Assembly (NCBI RefSeq): GCF_020184175.1
Contig: NC_065530.1
Coordinates: forward strand, 70,409,260-70,473,259
Source: Aphis gossypii
Lineage: Eukaryota; Arthropoda; Insecta; Hemiptera; Aphididae
Direction: 5' to 3'
Length of the DNA: 64,000 nucleotides
Shown here: in pieces, positions 53,401 to 64,000 of the stretch
Numbering within the stretch: the stretch's first letter is position 1
Layout of the letters: every line of letters begins with the position of its first letter
Notes under the pieces: generated by a model
The model's input: the letters and a program-made list of their open reading frames with translations, nothing else
The model's database searches: none
What the model was told of the DNA's origin: nothing
Program-made: the position numbers and the translations under genes

Positions 53401-56400
53401 ATTAAAATTATATGTATTATATACTGTTTTAGTAGTTGATATTTTTAAGTCTTATGCCATAATTTCTTTACATATTTCATCATAAATCTATAAAACTATT
53501 ATATTTAAAAAAAATTATAACTTAACTTATAGATAATTATAACTATAATTTATATATGTATAGGTAATATATGTATAATACCAATTGAATATTTAAAATT
53601 TTAAACATGAATAAATTGATCTTCGCTATTATCATAAGTGTTCATATAGTTTAGTTATTAATTTAAAGTAAAAAATACTGTAGTGCTATATACTTTACAT
53701 AAATGTATACCATGTACGAATAGTATAATTATAGTATTTAGAATTACAAAGCTATGCTAAAAATTAAACTATAAAATACCTATCGGTTATTAATCATTAT
53801 TGAAAACTTATTATTTTTAAAATGTTTTTCTTTCCTTTATGTGTTCTAATATAGTCATACCTAAGTTATAACTATCCAAATTAAATCAACTGACCTTCAG
53901 CTTAAAATATAGGTACCTCAAATTTCCTGTCTTTTAATATATACATAGATACAGTTTTAAAACGTATTTCTTGGATTACATAAACAGTACTTATAAGTTT
54001 AAATAAATTAATCTAGACAAAAAATATTTTTTTAAGCACTATTATATAACACTCATTATTCTATAGAATAAGTTTCTATTAAATATATATATATATATAA
54101 TAATATATACCTGTATTAATTAATTAATTAATTATCACATAATACAAGTACGGAATTAGATGATTATAAAGAATATAATTAATTCAATACAATTTGCCTG
54201 ATCTAACCTTTGTATTTGGTATATCACCTTTGCAATGACCAAAAAAAAAAAAAAATTATCTAAGAATAATTGAATTAGAAGTATAAACATTAAGTTTTTT
54301 TTTTTATTGCTCCAACAGAACTTCGGCTGCAATGGTCATTGGTCATTGATTAAAAATATAAAATATTTATATTATATATGAATGTATTTTGTATATAATA
54401 CAAATAAGCAAAAAAATTAAGTTATATATATAGATTTTAGAAAAATAATGGCATTTTTTAATATATAAAAATACCTATAATATTATTTATTTCTAGTTAA
54501 TATACTTTAATAAACAGTTTCTAAACTATAATAATTATGTTAGTATTAATACTTACAGTAGATATATAACTACTCTAGTTTTAGTACAAAAATTCATAAT
54601 ATGAGAGTTCACGACCCCTTATAGGAGGTTGTTAAATAATTATTTAGAGCAGCTAGCATATTTAACTTTACAATACATCTTATGTGCATTATTAGTACAC
54701 AATACATTAAACAATTAACATAAACATTTTTATCTTAAAAGTGTAACGAAAAAATGCAATATCTAATTTGGGTGCCGTCACTTAAAAGCGTTGAAAACTC
54801 AATACACAATAATTAATTTGAAAACACTATTCACATTTTTAAATTATATAGGTATAAAATATTTTTAGACATCGAATTATACTTAATTTGAATAATTTGT
54901 TTTAATTTACAAGTTATAAATTATATTATATATTTATCACGATAATACTGTTATAATTTAATGAATTTTGTATTTAAAATAAATTTTTATTGACTATAAA
55001 ATAATGAGGAATATATTATAATAATAATAACGTTTACCCTGTATAAAAGATTTAGCAACGAATAACTAGTTTCGTTAAAGAGGTCATTGTCCTTTAATAC
55101 AAGTATAGGTGCGTTCGCAATTTTTTAAAGACCTAAGAATCTGCAGAGTAAGTTACATTTACTTAAAACTGTTTTTCTGTAACCGTCATTATTTTTAATC
55201 ATCTACTTCTATAATACCTATAAGATAATATTCATAATAGTTTTACTAGAAAATAGAAGTGAAATAAAACTAATTTATTTCGATATTTTTGAGATGAAAT
55301 AATTTATTATAACGACGCTAGCTTTTTTTCTAGTTCTTGCATATAAATAAGTTTAATTAAGAAAGTATCACTATTAATTGTTAGATAAATATCCATTAAG
55401 GCTATTAAATAAAAACCCAATAAATCGTATCTCAAATGTATTTCTTTGAATAGGAATTTGTTTGTTTGATCTTTGTAATATCATCAATATAATATCATAA
55501 AATTAATTTACTATAATGACTTTGTTATTACATCATTGTATGAAAATTATGTGCTTGTAATAATTTATAACTTATAAAATAATACATATAGGTTAAAAAA
55601 CAGATATATTTTGAATTATTATACTCATAGATATGGACTTTTTCTTCGTATATATAAAAGAGAAAGGATTACTCAATTTATATTATTAAATTAATTTATA
55701 AGGTATCTATCGTAAATTTTCTTATTTAAAAAGACGATATGTGCTATTATCTCTGTCTTACAAACAGACAACATAGCAAATTTGAGTTCAACAGAACCAA
55801 TTTTCTGTTGTTTGTTTCATATAAGAATGAATTAATGTAAAATACAATTTAAAGGTAAAACAGTCTACGTTTATACGTCGAATTTTCATGATAGTTAAAT
55901 TTTTAAATGAAGTGTAAGCATTTTTAATTTACAATATTTTACATACTTACCCATAAGTCATAAGTTGCTTGAAAATTTAAAAATCGTAAAAAACTGACGT
56001 ACAAATATGGGTAATAATTTTACCCTTTAAATTTAATAATATCTATCAGCTCAAATAACTCTTATACGTTTTATTATTTACAGTGTTTTGCTTAATTAAA
56101 GTTTTTTCAAAATACCTAGGTACGCTAGGTTTTTATAAATTTCTAATTTATAAAGTTTCAGTTTAAATTTTGTGGATATTATTAACAATCGAAAAAAAAT
56201 CCAGTTAACATAAAAAAATATGATAAATTGTTCGACACTCAAAATTGATTATGAGTGTTTTCGAATTTTTAAACGGTTGTTTATTAATTCTTTTAAATGC
56301 ACAAAAAATAATACGGCAATACATTATTATCTTGAGCTAAGTTGAGTAAACACAGAAGAGTGCCCAAAAACACGGCAACTATATTGAACAATAATTAAGT

Positions 56401-57016
56401 CATTAAAAAAAAAAAAAAAAACTATTTTCGAATGTCATTATAGATAGGTTATCTCACCAATAATAAATTATTGTAAGTTCACAATATCTTTTCATCGAAA
56501 ATAATATTTATCTGATGAGTAATCACTAATCATAGTATATTTAAATTACTATTATTAATGATCGTCTACGTCCATATGTATTACTTTAATAGGTTATACT
56601 TTTTATCAAATTAGTATCGTGAATTTATCATTAAATAAAATATTTTCTTAAATTTATCGATACAAAGCAACTGGATGACAACAATTTAATTTCAATTTAA
56701 AAATATTTATATAATCATATAATATATCAATATATGCATACAATTTTTATAGTTGATTAATAATCTTACTGTATAATCGTCCTAAGTAGATATTTTAATA
56801 AAATATTTGTTGTGCAACAAACACAATAGTTTTTGATAAGGTCATAATTGTTGTAAATAATTACCGTAAAAAGGTCAGTAAGTATATTTTTAATTTTTTA
56901 CCATTTCGTCCTTGTGGCACACTGTAAGTTAAGTCTGAAAATTCGATATCTACAGGTGGTCTTTTGAGCAGGTGATGATGGGGTTCTCCATATTCAACAT
57001 CGTCAAGTGGATCCAT
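47431..57016 (-). CDS. ABCG1/ABCG4-like half transporter
   Basis: ABCG half transporters dimerise; the ABCG1/4 clade exports sterols and other lipids. Ten coding exons join in phase to 629 residues: 57016-56902, 53367-53250, 53175-52986, 52920-52775, 52082-51844, 51768-51533, 51458-51290, 51219-51119, 51004-50849, 47850-47431. The N-terminal nucleotide-binding domain has Walker A GPSGAGKST (61-69), Q-loop Gln107, signature LSGGE (162-166), Walker B VIFLDEP (182-188) and the H-loop His219 (ICSIHTPSAKLF). The membrane half (from about 350) has the expected helices, with LLKREYFNRWYGLNAY between them, and a conserved cysteine-bearing last loop (ECPKTTDYCDLRDP). The 70-nt intron 7 contains a nearer acceptor that would create a stop; the later TTTTAG one restores the family sequence. 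All ATPase residues look intact, so the gene should be functional. White/scarlet-type pigment transporters fit less well. Confidence 0.92.
48020..48260. other. GC-richer island inside the last ABCG intron
   Basis: Within the 3-kb last intron (47851-50848) a short stretch is much richer in G and C and strongly purine-biased on the plus strand, ending in a (GAA)n tract at about 48231-48249. Short frames exist, but no conserved protein is seen. It could be an intronic regulatory element or a repeat fragment. Confidence 0.3.
54112..54133. repeat. TTAA tandem tract in ABCG intron 1
   Basis: About five TTAA tetranucleotide units next to a TA-rich run at 54082-54099. Confidence 0.7.
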
Positions 57017-57029
57017 TTTTAAAATAAAT
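57017..57029 (-). other. 5' leader and splice acceptor of first ABCG coding exon
   Basis: Thirteen bases before the ABCG start codon, the minus strand reads TAATTTTCAG|ATTTATTTT, a good 3' splice site. The coding exon is therefore probably preceded by at least one non-coding exon further right, meaning the promoter is not immediately upstream. Confidence 0.55.
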
Positions 57030-60000
57030 CTGAAAATTAGAATTGTATATTTGTAGTTTTAAAATATATAACCATGATATTAGTATAAAATGATTAACAC
57101 CTTTAAAAATAGCGTATAATATTTATTATAATATATCGTATTGATAACTTAATTTATTGTTTTAAGTTGTTTTATATGACATTGTTTTTTACACATCTCA
57201 GCAGTTTGATTTAAAATAATACATTTTTAACTTCGAAAATGATTTACTCTGTTAAATGTATTTAAGTAATAATATTAACTACATATACCTAGTATCACGA
57301 TGACACTATAAAATTTTAATATTATTAATGATAATTAAAAATAATGTCCTTGTCATAACACAAAAAAAAAAAATGTTAATTTGTTGTATATTTATATTTA
57401 TATAGTAATATATCTACTAAATTAACATAGGTATACGCGTCAAGCAGTACACTTAATTGTAGTTAATTATAGAAGATAATATAACTAAGGATATATATAC
57501 AACAGTTGAATAACAGTATTTAGGAACATTTTGTTTTCAATAAACTAAGATTTTTTTTTAAATTGTACCTAATGTTTTTACTTTTTCAACTAAAAATACT
57601 AGCTAAAATATGATTTTCATTTATTTCCTCTGTTAATTATTTGTATAGTATTGATTAAATTAATATTAAAAGTCTTATTTTTATATTTTACGTTGATTGT
57701 AATCAGTAGGTAATACGTATAGTAAATAGTAGTAAGTAAATGATTTATTTTTCAATCTTATAATCCTTACAACTATACATTTAAATCTATACTGAAGACT
57801 CATAAAAAAAGTAATTACTTATTAGTAATAAGAGTCTAAAATCTAAATATGTACTTAATATTTAAGACTAAAATATTGAATTTTTTTATTTGTATTCTAA
57901 TTAAAATGTACAGGGTGATTCGCCAAGCATGCTCATCTTTTTTCTATTTACTTCAATAATACAGTTATTCAAAATCTGATTTTTGAAATTTTTTAATATA
58001 CTTAAAACCTATATTTTTAAATTATTTAAATTTTATACTACTTATGAAGTGTATTACGAAGATTACATTTTTGTTTTTCTAATGAGAATGTATTTTTCTC
58101 ACTGTAAATTAATTAGAATAAATAATACATACATATTACATATATAGGTTATATGTATAGTTATATATTTTTTTTAATGTGGGTGTACTTAATACAAAGT
58201 TCAAAGTGTAGTTTCTTAGTTATTAAAATATTTATACTAGGTATTATCTTGTTGTATAAAAAATTATTTATGGGATAATTTTTCTGAAAATAAGGTGATC
58301 AATAATGATTATACTTTGTGATTCATTCTAATATATACAATTATTATACATATTTATTGACGTATACAATTTTGGATTATTTTTTCGATGTGTTGTTGAT
58401 AAAATGTATGTATCTGAATAAATAAAGCTAGAATATATTCAGTATTTGAACTTAACATTTTGAAATAATTTTACAATTTTTAAAATTTTAATATCTAAAA
58501 TTTTAAAATTAGAATCTGAAAAATTGTTCTTGCTAAAGTTCAAAAGTTCAAAAGTTAAAGTTAATGTTAAATTACATAGGTAATTAAATATTATTAATTG
58601 GTCATGCAACAAAGAATTTCCCAAATAGTTCTTTGACTATGTTGGTGTAAATTATTGCTTTATATACATATATATATATATAAAGTAATGCTATGGTGAT
58701 TTTCTGTATATGGTTCAAGCGTTGTATCTAAACTCAAACTCGTGTTTGTTTTTTATATATTATATTGAGATGGTCTATACGTCATATTGATGACGGCAAT
58801 CTATCACTACCTACTTAAATGTTTAATTGTTAGGAATAGATAAAGTTTCGCACATCGGTGAATTATTTTCAGCCGATATAAAACCGTACGTTACACTCTG
58901 GTGTGTCTGATTTTTAGTATATTTATTATTTAGTGTATATTGTTTTGTTTTTATTTTTTAGTTTGGAATTTTTCCACGTTATGTATATATGTGCATTCGG
59001 TTTCTTTCAATTTAGATTAATTTTTTTGCCAATGTGTCTTAACCATGTCTTGAATTAAAATTTGATATGTCTGCATAAACTTCTTACTTTAATCACAGAC
59101 AATAATATTGGACTTACTTAACTACTTATATTTATTTCATATTATATAATATTTATAAAATTAAATAATTTAACATAAGTATTTATCGTATAATAATACC
59201 TCATCATAACTTATAACAATATCTTTTAATTTCCCCTTCTCGTCTTTTACTACCTATAATGCTTCTTGTATTTCTAATTCAAATTAAAATTGAAGGTTAA
59301 CAAGAGGTGTGTAACAATAAGGTTGACTAATAAAATATAATACTTACTAAGTATACGTTTGTACTCTGTACTTACTTTCAGATTAAGGAAATATGAAAAA
59401 TCTAAATCAAGACCTTGTATATTTTACTTACCTTATACCTTATAGTAACGCCGAATACATCGATATCCATTCTTATTACTTATCTTTCAAATGTAAGTTA
59501 TACGTGTCCAATATCTCTATCCATATTAATTTTTGAATTTAGCTTTCTGTTTTATCAAAATTATTTTAGCAAATTTGTGATTTGTATTGAAGGTCTAATT
59601 ATACGTATTGAATGTAGATAGGTAATAGTTTAAATTCATTGTTTCATAAATTAACTAAATCTTAAAACAATACGTATTTCATTTAGTTATGGATTATATA
59701 TTTCATTTAATTTTTAATGCAGGATAATAAACTGATCTAGATTACAATTAACCGACTAATAACCAATTTGTTACTCACTTGTCATGCTTAGCTTACCTTA
59801 GGACAAGCAAGTGCTATTATTTTAAATTTAAGAACATATTGATGAATCACAAAATTTATGAAAAGATTCAGAACTTGGTATTATATCTACCTATATTGAC
59901 TTAGTTTTATGCTCAATTCTTCTTCTTTATTTAACTAAACTTAAACCTAACTTTTGGGCTTAATCATAAACCTATTTACAAGTTTTTATTCACGTACTCT

Positions 60001-62015
60001 AATATGCTACAGAAGAAACATTCTAGTTAGGAAACAATCATTGTAGATTTTCTAAAAATAATTTTAGCCAAGCGCCAGTCATGATATATTTTAGTGTTTT
60101 AGACATTTATTGATAAATAATTCAATGTGTACTATGAAAATAATATATTCTAAATAGTGTAAACATTTAAATTTTCTACTTTACACACATTATCTTCTTT
60201 GATATGTTATTTGAAATGTCATAACTAACAGGTTCTTAGTTTATGCTAAATACTCGTATCTGCTCGAAGATAGATTTTGTATTGTTTTGGCAAAAAACGA
60301 TTCGTAAAACCCGTTTTTTTTATAAACAAAAAAAAAAAAAATTAAGAACTGGTATATCATCATATATTAATGTCTTAAGCTCTTATATTTAAGTGTTTAC
60401 ACTTTTCATAGATCGTATAATATGACAAGAAATCTAAAGATATGATATTTTTTTGAATGCATAATATTTAATTTAAAAAAAGCTGTCAAATCATCATTAC
60501 AATATTATGTAGGTATTTAAAGTTCTAAAAATAACATAAAAAATAAAATCGAATAATATGAAATTAAACATGCACCTATGTATTATATTTTACAAAATAT
60601 TAATTACGAGGTTTTTATCATCTATAATATCTACTTAACGAAACGAACACTCTCAAAGTTTTAAAACGCTAAACAATCATCGATTTTTCAACTATACACA
60701 TGTTGTTACTTGTTATATATACGTACCTATGCATAGTATTACATTGTTGTTATTATTATATTATTATCATAATTTACCACTTGAAAAATAGTTGTGTATA
60801 ACATTTTTACCGATACAATATTTATGACGGTGTGATTTATAGAATATATCGAACAAGAGCTACACAAATGCCTTGCAAGATAAAAAAAAACATGAAATCT
60901 TTAGAAGAATTTGAGTAGCATTTCAATTTTAACGCTATTGCGAAGAAATAGGCATACCTGATAAGTTAGATTTTTTAGGAGGAAAGGGGGGTTGTACATT
61001 TCACATATTATTGATAATAATTTATTTTGCAAAACGGTATACAAATTACCCTTTGGTAAATAAAAATATAAGATGAAAAATGTTTGGCACTCCCTTTAAG
61101 CATAATCACGTCCATATACGGACTTAACCGCGGTGTCCCCGAAGTGGAAGTTTTTGCGAATACGTTTGGTTTGAATTTCTTAAGCTTTCGCCATATATGT
61201 GGAAATCGAGTTGCGGTCATTACTCCCGTCGGGAGCAAACACAGAGTTCCTAAATACCTATGGTAAAAACAAAAGAAAATTTTCTCGCTTCGCTTATATA
61301 GTATAATATGTCGCGGAGATCAACAGAAGTTTTTTTTTTAAATAATAATCCCCCAAATCTCAAACTCTCAGATTTTCGACAACGACTTTCGATCAACGGC
61401 CTGTGCGGTATATTATATATCAAATTAGTAGGCATTGTGTATTATTACGCGTTATATGTATAGTGATATTAGAAAACAAAAAAAAAAAAAAAAACTTAAT
61501 AATTTATTATACATATATATTATTATTATGATGGTTGGAGATGCCACTGCATCGTATTATACATTATACGATCACATGGCCGGCACTTTCACTATCACTT
61601 GGCCGCATTTATTCCGCGCTACGGCCGCGTGTATAATATCGTCCGCGTTGCTCAACACCCGATGGCGGTTAGTAGTATAGGTAGTATTAGGTATGTTTTA
61701 TTTCTACCACATATATTTATATGCTACACTGCCTAGCATAATATTCTCTTCCCGATTTATATACATATAAAAACACACACGCATATGTGTGCTAGCGTAG
61801 CGTTTATATATATATACAGATGTACGGAATATTATGTCATTCTCGTTATCTATATAATACACGCTGCTGCAGCACGGTAAAAACATGTAATAAAAAAATC
61901 ATTTTTTTTTCTCCGACGCATAACAACTCGGTTCACCTGTCTGACCGGCTGCAGAAATACAGAACACTGTATTATATTATTAATTATTATTATTATATTA
62001 AATATATGTATATAG

Positions 62016-62035
62016 TATATATATATATATATATA
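62016..62035. repeat. TA microsatellite
   Basis: About ten uninterrupted TA units. Confidence 0.9.
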
Positions 62036-62377
62036 GGGTATACGCGCGGTCACTGCGGTAGAGTCGTTTACTCGTTTTTGATTTACAAACATAAACCTAT
62101 ATTCGTGTGTTATCTACGTATTGTGTAAATAAACTTACCGAACGATCCGTTCACGCGGCTACACCAACTTTCCTCGTCGATTTGAGTGTTTTGAAAACAA
62201 CTTTATTTTCATATAGTTTGAAATATTTGAGATACCAACATTTTTTACGAAACTGTTATTGTTCATAATATTGTTTCTCAGAATTTCGAATTTAAAAACC
62301 TGAGCGTTATGTATTGCTATAATTTCACAATCCGAAGCAGAATAGGTAATAAGGTGTAAACCACAAAAGTTACAATT

Positions 62378-62398
62378 AAAAAAAAAAAAAAAAAAAAA
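62378..62398. repeat. A21 homopolymer
   Basis: Twenty-one A in a row. No retroelement body is visible beside it. Confidence 0.9.
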
Positions 62399-63608
62399 TT
62401 AAAAATCACGATATAAGAAAAAAACAGTGTTAAGGGGAATCGTTAACTTCTTCAAAAATTTAAATACTCTATTTTTTCGATTACTTATGATTTAGTACAT
62501 TTTTCAGAGGATTTATGTAGATAAAATCTAATTGGAAAATTCTATCTCGAGTAGACGTGACCGCAAATTATTCAAATCTGTTTTTATCATTCTTATCGCT
62601 TCATTAGATCGATCGGTACGTCGGAATGAAAACAAGTCTAAATTCCTATGTTGCACGTAAGACAAAGACAGAAAATAACCGTTTCCAATCGTTTCTTAAT
62701 ATAAATACTTCAATCTACTCCTGTATAAGAACTTTTTTTTTCTTAAAGTAAAAAAATAACTATAGAAAACGAATGTAGCCGGTTAAATGGAACACTCCGT
62801 ATACATACGTTACACACTTGCACAGCTTGTTCAGTTATTATAGTATTGTTAGTGGTTGTGTGTTTTTTTACAAGTGTGTTACATCAATTGCGTACGACGA
62901 GTGGCGTCGTACAATGTAAATCGACTTCGGCTGAAATCTGCTCATATCAGGAATTGTCCGGCCGGACTATTATGTGGGTCATGTGAATATATCAAACGGT
63001 TAGGTGAACGTGCAACGATAAAATCAACAAAATAAAAGCGCAAAAAAATAGACGTACCTGATGTTGCTGCAGTTTAAATTACATTTTTTTCGTATTATGT
63101 ATACTATTATCGACGCGATAACGTTATCTCGAACGCGCGTATGTGACCTATTGCGAGTCGAACACGAAAATCGTACTCCAATATCATATCGTGTGCATAT
63201 TATTAGGTATATCTACTTAACGAAATAAAATAAATGGTAATAACAATAATATTCAACAATAGTATAGGTCATTGACTACGTGCCGCGCGAATGTGCGATA
63301 TATTGGTCATAAATCATATTATAATTATTACTTTTTATAACATCGACTGTCGCGCGTGTGCGAGAGAGTGATATATTGTGTGTGTGTTGCTCCGACGGTG
63401 TGCCTATTACGTCCATCTATTCATTATACCCACAAAAATAATATCTCCAAATCCCGTGGTGATGGTATACGTCAAAATAGTCTTCCGACACGACGTTTGA
63501 CGTTAGGCCGGGCGCAACGCATGGTGAATGAACCTATACATTGGCACACGCGCAATACGCAATACCTACGCACTACGTAGTAATGGAGTATGAGAGTCTT
63601 AGCACAAA

Positions 63609-63621
63609 CACACACACACAC
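63609..63621. repeat. CA microsatellite
   Basis: A run of CA dinucleotides of about six units. Confidence 0.85.
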
Positions 63622-63770
63622 CCATTTATACATAAATATGTATATTATATACAAGTTTTAATCGTAGACCGTTAAGTACTGTAACGATTACAAGTTATAT
63701 ACAATCATGTGTCGGGTGGTGCCGAGTAGATACCCACTAATGTCATATATAAATAAGGTTTAGACTTACA

Positions 63771-63784
63771 GTGTGTGTGTGTGT
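63771..63784. repeat. GT microsatellite
   Basis: Seven uninterrupted GT units, about 150 bp right of the CA run. Confidence 0.9.
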
Positions 63785-64000
63785 AATTATTTCACTTGTT
63801 ATTTTAATATATAATTATATTGAAAATCGTCTGTATATTTTTTCAGGTATCTGTAGTCTCTACGAAAATGGTCGTTACTAATCTTTGGCAAACGATTTTT
63901 CCCGAGGATCAATTATAAATGACTTCTAATGACTATTATGACTCAGCTACCTATAGTACATTGGGACGAAATGTGTAAATAAAGTTAGTCATAGCACTTA

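Larger units (their letters stand above)
60958..63058 (-). other. Three candidate 5' UTR splice donors for the ABCG gene
   Basis: Minus-strand sequences match the donor consensus at three sites: TTATCAG|GTATGCC (exon end 60958), GTTCG|GTAAGTTT (62139) and ACATCAG|GTACGTC (63058). Any of them could end a non-coding first exon joined to the acceptor at 57030. The last two lie in GC/CpG-richer DNA. These are pattern matches only. Confidence 0.25.
57030..64000. other. Upstream region of ABCG gene, no recognised coding genes
   Basis: AT-rich DNA to about 61 kb, then patches with more G, C and CpG (61.54-61.68, 62.04-62.16, 62.88-63.57 kb). It probably includes the 5' non-coding exon(s) and promoter of the ABCG gene. 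Short frames on both strands show no family resemblance. Confidence 0.5.

Noticed and set aside
57911..57930. TACAGGGTGATTCGCC word resembling a transposon end
   Set aside because: No inverted partner or target-site duplication was found nearby.
1..64000. Search by eye for tRNA, rRNA, CRISPR, operon-like or viral genes
   Set aside because: No convincing cloverleaf, rRNA block, repeat-spacer array, polymerase or capsid gene was seen. Weak tRNAs could be missed without a scan.

Overview
This is eukaryotic (insect) nuclear DNA. It is very AT-rich, its genes are broken by many short introns with standard GT-AG ends, and its long intergenic stretches carry small DNA-transposon remnants. The base composition, the dispersed TAGGTACC-like words and the protein similarities point to a hemipteran, most likely an aphid; the species cannot be named from the window alone. 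I saw no bacterial genes, CRISPR arrays, rRNA, tRNA or viral genes.

Layout. (1) 1-7.2 kb: the left edge holds two candidate minus-strand first coding exons (706-758 and 1483-1546) of a gene running off the window, then a CpG-rich stretch at about 3.65-4.64 kb that looks like a promoter region. (2) 7184-22098 (+): the dominant gene, a 39-exon orthologue of Drosophila uninflatable (uif). It encodes a giant single-pass apical membrane protein with C-type lectin, LDLa, CUB, sushi, discoidin, HYR, EGF and laminin-G modules. My exon model stays open throughout and gives 3568 residues. (3) 24586-30342 (-): a 13-exon gene resembling DCAF15, a CUL4-DDB1 ubiquitin-ligase substrate receptor (791 residues). 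(4) 31175-32609 (+): a decayed, intron-bearing copy of holocytochrome c synthase (HCCS). (5) 35433-37949 (+): a CLCC1-type ER chloride channel whose reference frame is broken by one base in an A6 run. (6) 37950-47430: a long intergenic region with no recognised gene. (7) 47431-57016 (-): a complete 10-coding-exon ABCG1/ABCG4-type half transporter of 629 residues, with a splice acceptor just upstream of its ATG. Its non-coding 5' exon(s) must therefore lie further right. (8) 57-64 kb: AT-rich, with GC/CpG-richer patches towards the right end and candidate 5' splice donors for the ABCG gene.

The genes are unrelated in function and show no operon-like logic. uif acts at apical and tracheal surfaces and in Notch signalling, DCAF15 in protein degradation, CLCC1 in ER ion balance and ABCG in lipid transport. 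The most interesting details lie in gene structure: a GC-AG last intron in uif holding a young hAT MITE and an alternative stop; a frame-neutral 57-nt uif microexon carrying a furin-like RERR site; the one-base CLCC1 frameshift; and the HCCS pseudogene next to the DCAF15 promoter. I found no convincing wholly new biological system.
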